NCBI RefSeq assembly: GCF_000264905.1
Contig: NW_006763148.1
Span: forward strand, 142,545-206,544
Reading direction: 5' to 3'
Length of the DNA stretch: 64,000 nucleotides
Origin: Stereum hirsutum FP-91666 SS1
Taxonomy: Eukaryota; Basidiomycota; Agaricomycetes; Russulales; Stereaceae
In this document: piece by piece, positions 58,035 through 64,000 of the stretch
Position numbering within the stretch: position 1 is the stretch's first letter
How the letters are laid out: every line of letters starts with the position of its first letter
The notes under the pieces: generated by a model
What the model was told of the DNA's origin: nothing
The model's database searches: none
What the model saw: only the letters and a program-made list of their open reading frames with translations
Position numbers and translations under genes: made by a program

Positions 58035-60173
58035 TCAACGTTTGCGCTTCCCAGGAACCACGAAACGAACAGTGCCACACCGATACTCCGTAAACGGCCA
58101 CCCTTCGCGCTCCATACGACTCAGATCTTCAGCCGTTCCCAACTCACGGTCGTCCATCCAAACACGCAGGCCGCAAACGAGCTTATGCTCTGACCAATCA
58201 CTATGATTAAACAGAAAAGGTTCGATAAGCAAATGGATGGAGGACTGAGGAGCGAGAAACGTGTTGGGCGTACTCCTTCTGGCATTTCGCCGTACAGTAC
58301 TTGACCGTCTTGCACGCGCTACACTGCGATACACCGTTCGCAGGACACCCTCTCTTCCCACATTCGGCTCTCGAGAATCGTTGGTTTTGGAGAAGGAACA
58401 GCTGATCCATGACGAGTGCAAGTGATGAGCAACATTGACACGCTTGCCGCCGCAGAGAGGGAACGTGATGCTTTTTCCGGGGGATGGAGACGTGTTCTCT
58501 CGGGTGGAAAGGTCGAGATCGAGGAGAGAGCGAAGGAGGCGGGGACGAGGAAGGTTAGGGTAAAGCGCTTCGAGAGTGGCGGTTCGGTTGTCATTGAGGG
58601 CCTGATTAATGAACTTGAAGGTCGTTCCCATCTCACCTGGCACAAGTCAAGGTTAGCACCAAATTCGAGGAAGCGGGACAAAGAGCGAGAGGAGGAAAGT
58701 AGTCTCGTACCTATCGTGGCTATCCACCCCGGCCGGTCCACACCATTTCGAGTGGCCGTAGTCACCAACCACTCCTGCGTCTCCAAAAGACCACCATTGA
58801 TCCAAGCTAAAACTAGGTGCTTCTGGTCTCGCTCGGAGCCCGAGGTGCTCAGGACATTTCCGTATCCCCTAATCGTACCGAGCGTCATGTCCTCCTCAGG
58901 TGGCACGGCCCCCACAATATTCCGTTCTCTGACTTGCTTGAACTGTAACTCCCAGAGACTGGGCGAAAGATGGGTTGCCCGGTATAAGGACTTGTACTCT
59001 GTCGTCTTTTTGAGTTTCTCAGGGTCATGATAGATCATCATGTCCAAGAGGTAGGCTATGCCGTGATTGATATAGCGTTCGTCTGACTGGAAAAAGACAC
59101 CTTTTGAGAGACGCAGCATGAGCTGATGCATCGATTCGAACGGGAAGCCTTTGAGTCCTTTGAGTAGGCGACCAAGGATGGAAGGCGCATCTCTCGGACG
59201 CCCTTCGAACTCTCCATAGCAAGGCAAGAAGTTGAGAGCCCTAAAGTATCTGCTCAATGCGGCGACATAAACGATCCATTCCGGACCATGAGCATGTCGC
59301 CAGCCTCGTGCTAGGATGGAAAGAGTCAGATCGGTTGGGATATCCATAGCGCTGGAGGCCAAAGCACGCGTTAGTAACAACGATTCTTCGAGGAGCTGAA
59401 GTGGTACGAGAAAACACTCAACAGTATTACGCTGGGATCAAAGTCTGCGACCCTCGCGATAAGTCCGGCCAGGGTTGCCAGCTCCCGAACGGAATGTGTT
59501 ACATTTTCCGTTTCATCCCAAACCTACGCATCGCGAAGAGTGGGAAAGACGTCGTTACATAAACTTCGAAACATGATATCAGCACAAAAGAGGCGCACTT
59601 TTTCCATGATCCTCGTCCAGTACTTCCTCAACTCTTTAATCACCTGAACAGTTTCACCAGTCGGCAGACCAGACGCCTCGTCCAGGGTGAGTGCATCGAA
59701 CAATATTATCAGTGGAAGAGACCACGGCGCGTTGCCATCGAGGTGCTCGTCATACCCAGATGGGTGGGTAGGACTGAACGGAACGCTGTCTCTAGAATCT
59801 GGTTTGATGGTTGATCTGTCATACTCAAGTATCCCAAGGCAGAGCTGTTCTGCAACACCAGCCTTGACTAGCGCCTGCCACGGACGCATGCTGGGTTTTT
59901 CAGCAGCTTTGTGAACAGCTTTCAGAGCTGGTCGAAGGTGCTAGATGGAAGCAAAAGTTTAAATTGTCAGTGAGCATTATTGTCAGGAGATATACATGTG
60001 GATGGTCGCACCAGTATCGTGTCATTCCATTTGTTGGTCACTCCGTTTGTGGTCTTGCGGAAACCTAGCACAGATACGATGCGTTCCGGGTCCGAGTCGC
60101 TATCAATGGTTGATGTAGAGGCGGTTGACGGTAAAGTATCCCAGAATGTCGAGTTAGACGCAGACAGCGACAT
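58035..60173 (-). CDS. MYND zinc-finger protein
   Basis: The start ATG at 60173 (MSLSASNSTFWDTLPSTAST) and the stop at 58035 frame a multi-exon gene on the minus strand. The N-terminal and middle parts are helical and Leu-rich (HLRPALKAVHKAAEKPSM, QALVKAGVAEQLCLGILEYD, RWKGLKG-like stretches, LVLAWINGGLLETQEWLV). The C-terminal MYND finger reads ECGKRGCPANGVSQCSACKT, then VKYCTAKCQKDDWSEHKLVC across an intron. The first Cys pair is spaced CX4C rather than CX2C. The tail ends VRFVVPGKRKR. MYND fingers bind proline-rich partner peptides. Many mushroom proteins share this plan, and partner and role are unknown. Exon borders around 59420-59540 and 58420-58650 are uncertain, with two frames competing in the second span. 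Confidence 0.65.
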
Positions 60174-60494
60174 GCTTGTCGTCGTCCAAAGAGCAATACT
60201 GTCCAAGATGGTGGTGGTCAGGAAAGGAAACCGAACAGCAGTGACACCGATCGGACACCGCGAGTGCGGCCGATTTCAAATCAAACGCCACAGTGGCACC
60301 TCGTTGCCTACAACCAAAGTGACGTCTTCTTTCAAATTCTACCCCAAAAATAGACACAGCTAAGCGCTGAGCATTGCGTCATAAGCGAGGACACCCAAGT
60401 ACAACGTGAACTCACACGCGGCCTGTGATGGACTTTCTTTCTCCTCACTAACACCTACTACTACTGAATCGTCAGAAAAGGCCAATTGTCCATA
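60174..60494. promoter_or_regulatory. Divergent promoter region, MYND gene and PIN-like carrier gene
   Basis: 321 bp between two opposite ATGs. It contains the palindrome GCCACAGTGGC at 60287-60297, also found twice near 18.6 kb and, in extended form, in the hairpin at 372-424. No TATA box is seen on either strand. Confidence 0.5.
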
Positions 60495-62657
60495 ATGGCT
60501 CTGGATACCGCTGCGCTCGTTGAGGGCATTGTGTCGTCGGCAAAGGCCTCAATTGCGGTCATTCTGGTTATGGTGCGTCCTCAACTTCATCAGATTGTGA
60601 GGCCAGCACTTCGCAACCCTAGAAGTTTACTTTAGACCTGTACAATACTCCTTCGTAGATATACGGTTATGCCACTCGAAAATGGGGAGCTGTGTCCAAG
60701 GAAGGAGAAAGTGTACGCTGTCTGATGCTTCCTTCCACATCTACCGGGTCACAATTTAATCATATCGTTGGGGTAGAATATTTCCAAAATCGGGACGACA
60801 ATATTCTTGCCTTGCCTACTCTTTTCAGAAATTGGGCCTCTATCGACAGCCGAAAATCTCGCTTCATGTCCGTGTCATTATCATATGAGTTTTGCCTCGA
60901 AGTTCTGAAACCAGGAGCTGGTCTTACGCTTCTATGGCTGAGCAGATTGGCCCATCATCCCCTTCTCACTCGCCTTCCAGTTGGTATCACTTCTCGTCGG
61001 CTTGGGATCACAGAAGATTTTTAAATTCCCGCACTATTATGTTCCTATGTTCATTTTCAACAACGTGAGTTTCTTTCTCCCTTGACTCAGGTCCCTCCTC
61101 AGGCTACCACCTAGCGATTATTCACTTCACGTCATTGCTGTGGCTTCATACGATAGGTCACTTCACTTCCCCTTCTCCTGATTCAAAGTCTTTCCAAGAC
61201 GGGAACATTTGATGATCTACTGCAGCCCGGGGAGACGATGCAAATGCTCGTCAAGCGTGGGACGGTTTATATACTCATCAATGCCCTCGTTGGTAACATG
61301 ACACGGTTTGCGCTCGGTCCATGTCAGTTTCATCCCTTGTTTTCGTGTTCTTCGTTTTGACTCGACTCCTGGGTTTGGCGTGTGCGCTCGTACTGTCGTT
61401 TTATGTGGCGATTTCATGCGGAGGACTACTGACGTCGGTGCTCCATTCGTCCAGATTTGATGAAGTCCCACGAACCCTGGACATGGATGAACCCGTTCGC
61501 CGACGATCCCTTTCACAAATCTTCGAACGAGTCCGACGAGGCGTCCCTCTGGAAACATGGTCCCGTTCACCTACCCACAGACGTCCACAATTCCGACCCA
61601 CATCTCCACCCACTCTATCTCAATCCAGACAGTGTCCAAATTCCTGGCCAATCGCACGAAGACGGTGGACATCCCTCTGACGCGCATTCCGATTCAGAAA
61701 CAGAAGAACCCAGCACAAGTCAAAAGATGAAGTGGAAACGTCGCGTGATGGGTGGCGTGAAGAAGGTTTGGATAGGGCTGAGGACCATGATGAATCCACC
61801 GTTGGTGGGCGGATTGGCGGCGGTGGTTTGTGGGCTTGTGCCATTCCTGCATATGTGGTTATTTAGACAGGGATGGTTGTCACCGTGAGTCCTATAGTTC
61901 AAAGTCCGTGGCCCTGACTTCGTATCACCTCCATGACCGGGACAAAAAGCACACCCGACCTGATACTGAGCTCTCATTTCTGTTGGGAATCATAGGCTCG
62001 CAGACTCCATCGAAAATATAGGCGGTCTCTATACCGCCCTGCAGATGTTCGTCTCCTCTTTCATATCTCTTCGACCACTCCACACTTACCGATTGCGTTC
62101 ATGCTACAGGTTTGTCCTTGGCGCACACCTGTACTCGAAGAAAGGCACACATGCAAGCATACCGACCCTCATCTGGCTCTTCCTGTGGCGCTTCTTCCTT
62201 GCGCCTGCCCTCTCAATTGGAACGATTTATGGAATCAGGCAGAAGTGGCCTACGGCGATGGTACCTATTCCTTCTGCTTATTATTCTATATGCCTTGTTC
62301 TCCCAGATTCTGACGTTTCATATACAGGTCGAAGATCCTATGCTCGACTACGTGTTGATGCTGTCGAATGTAGGCCCGCCTGCGTTAACGCTGAGCGCTA
62401 TCGCGACAATGTGCGTGCATTTCCTCGTTCCTGTTATGCCCATTGCCTCTTCTCTCCATCCCTTGTATCACAATTTTTGTCCCACGACGAAATTTGACGG
62501 CCTGATCCTTCTTCGCTCATACAGGGCGGACCTCGACTCAGACGCCGATGGTGCTGTTTCACGTATTATCACGCTCAGCTACGCAGTCACACCATTGATT
62601 GCATTGCCCATCACCGCTGTGTTGCAATTCGCAAGCAAGATCGAGGATGGTCAGTGA
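60495..62657 (+). CDS. PIN-like auxin efflux carrier family transporter
   Basis: The start MALDTAALVEGIVSSAKASI and IYGYATRKWGAVSKEGES open the protein. Next are SKIGTTIFLPCLLFSEIGPL, WPIIPFSLAFQLVSLLVGLG and FIFNNVTSLPLLLIQSL, then RGTVYILINALVGNMTRFAL; these are the conserved N-terminal helices of the family. A hydrophilic loop follows (about 110 residues, His/Asp/Ser-rich, with PFADDPF). The C-terminal helices are NPPLVGGLAAVVCGLVPFLH, GGLYTALQMFVLGAHLYS, LIWLFLWRFFLAPALSIGTI, NVGPPALTLSAIATM and ITLSYAVTPLIALPITAVLQ. About ten helices in two bundles are expected. Fungal members sit in the ER or other internal membranes and their substrates are mostly unknown; plant relatives move auxin. 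Two to four very small introns break the C-terminal half. It is divergent from the MYND gene. Confidence 0.8.
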
Positions 62658-64000
62658 GGGGGTGAGGGATACATTCAAATTATTGGCTTCGTGGCATGGA
62701 CTACAACCTAAGGCAATTCCTTCTTCTGTACTCATGGGCGATTTGATACGACTCTGACATTGTACAGTAGTACAGCCTGTATATTTGGTACGCACATGGG
62801 GACATGGCGACCCGTAATTGTTGGTACACTTGGGTGTGGCTTCTCTAACTGGGCTGATTTTCTTGTAAAACCTTGAAGTTACGATATTATTATGGTGTCA
62901 GTGTTGAACGTACATTATTCGCTATTGTCACGATGCTGTCGATGAATACCGGAGGCCCTGATACCACGCACTTACTCGGGGCGCCACGCAGACTGTGTGG
63001 CGTTCCGCCGTTATAATCAGTGATTTCCTGTGTTCCGCGTTCCTCCGAAAGTGGCCAATGGCTCCGGATCCACTTCGTCTCATCATCCTGTTCGCACTCG
63101 ATGTACTTACTTCTCTACAGACGCAGCGAAGGCTCCTTGAGCATCCTGCTCGGCTTACGATAAGAAACCTACTGGCTTCGTGGCTTTTATAACCTATTTG
63201 CGCTCATTCAAACATTGACAGCCTGTTTTTATCAGGGCCGCCCACGATCCACTCAGGCTGGCGCTCGGATTTCACCCTCCTCGCCACAAGCTCTCTCCTC
63301 GATTTGACTTGACCGCTCCATGTAATAGTTATAGCAGGAAGCTCTCTATCTTTCTAGTCCTTTCTGATACAGCTTCAAGCTCTAATTCTGACCCTAGCTC
63401 GACGATACCACTCTCTGATCTATGCCGCGACCTCAAGGCTCCGCCGCATCCTCTATATCCCGCGTCTTCATGGAAGAACACCAACAGCTCCATACTTTTC
63501 GCGATCCGACCGACGTCCCATGGTATAAATCGTAGGTCAGCATCATGATAATATGTTGTGCACACTCGTTCAAAGGCCCATCCAGGCTGCCTCTGGCCGG
63601 TTTCCAAGCATAAGTACTTGCTGGCGACGCGTACGTAGGGACGGCAACGCGACCGTCGTCATCGGTGTCCACTGCCCAATCCTTGTCGTGCGGGTGTCTA
63701 CTGATACACGATATTTCTCGCAGTCCCTCGATCATGATCTAGACATAGTGCTGTAACATACGCATTCTCGATTGCCTTTGGGATGCATTATCGTCTCCAG
63801 GGCCCGGGGCATCCTTCCCTCCTTTTATCTTATTAGGCGCACGCTCTCATCTCCATGCATCTGTAGGCATCTGTCCCTCTCAATTTGCCTCCGGTAAGTT
63901 GTTTCTTGCCCCTTTTGCCTCCGCGCCCTTTCGAAATTGTTACCCCATGTGCATAACCTATTCGAAACTGATGTGCGGAGAAATCAGTTGCTAATCTGCG
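62658..64000. other. Right-end region, no firm gene
   Basis: After the carrier gene the next 600 bp are AT-rich 3' flank. A minus-strand candidate at 63735-63329 is listed separately. The last 250 bp are pyrimidine-rich on the plus strand and may be a promoter for a gene beyond the window. Confidence 0.35.
63329..63735 (-). CDS. Low-confidence candidate exon pair, unidentified
   Basis: Two overlapping minus-strand frames look protein-like: MIEGLREISCISRHPHDKDW, then PGWAFERVCTTYYHDADLRF and IPWDVGRIAKSMELLVFFHE in the other frame. A very short intron of about 25-31 bp would join them, below the usual size in this window, or a frameshift separates them. No family is recognised. It may be a decayed gene. 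Confidence 0.25.

Noticed and set aside
58416..59030. 204-codon plus-strand frame
   Set aside because: It overlaps the MYND gene in antisense. It starts well but has no domain, and the minus strand shows conserved MYND and Leu-rich segments.
1..64000. CRISPR arrays, bacterial operons, intact LTR or DNA transposons
   Set aside because: No regularly spaced repeats, no Shine-Dalgarno-type gene strings, and no reverse transcriptase, integrase or transposase motifs were found in any frame read.

Overview
The window is eukaryotic nuclear DNA from a filamentous basidiomycete, most likely an Agaricomycete. Nearly every gene is cut by many short GT-AG introns of about 45-75 bp. The gene families are also typical of mushrooms: a DUF6534 seven-helix protein, a HAM1-like protein, a protein with the fungal ULD_2 ubiquitin-like fold, an F-box/LRR protein, a MYND protein, a PIN-type carrier, and a Zn2Cys6 regulator with the basidiomycete arrangement. 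I see no bacterial-type operons, no CRISPR array and no intact transposon. Exon models below were built by hand from splice consensus, reading frame and family similarity. Junctions could be off by a base or by an alternative site.

Layout, left to right. 1-234 (-) is the 5' end of an unknown gene. A perfect 23-bp-arm hairpin lies between it and a HAM1-like gene (547-3219, +). At 4.3-13.7 kb is the most unusual part: three diverged copies of one unrecognised protein family (4320-6028 +, 8791-11283 +, 11741-13661 -), with the Elongator gene ELP6 (7048-8136 +) inside the group. Then come a PWWP/LEDGF-like chromatin protein (15769-18047 +), a DUF6534 membrane protein (20002-22134 +), an F-box protein (23420-25264 +) and a cytochrome P450 with 11 exons (27612-30092 +). 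After those are a secreted Cu-type SOD-like protein (31354-32227 -), a LAMTOR1/Ego1-like lysosomal adaptor (34758-35844 -) and a Zn2Cys6 transcription factor (38731-43879 +). The right third holds cystathionine gamma-synthase (45159-47145 -), a helical plus ubiquitin-like protein (48135-49766 +), an unknown two-exon gene (50497-51336 -), a Dcr2-type secreted metallophosphoesterase (54667-56772 +), a MYND-finger protein (58035-60173 -) and a PIN-like auxin-efflux-type carrier (60495-62657 +). The last two share a 321-bp divergent promoter region.

Six tRNA-like sequences with oversized anticodon arms lie in three places (25.57, 30.6-31.0 and 56.9-57.6 kb). Two of the places are tandem duplications that include flanking DNA.

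The genes do not form one pathway. Several are housekeeping: tRNA wobble modification (ELP6), TOR signalling (LAMTOR1-like) and methionine synthesis (CGS). Others belong to lineage-expanded fungal families (DUF6534, F-box, MYND, ULD, P450, and the unknown trio). The unknown trio is the best candidate for something undescribed.
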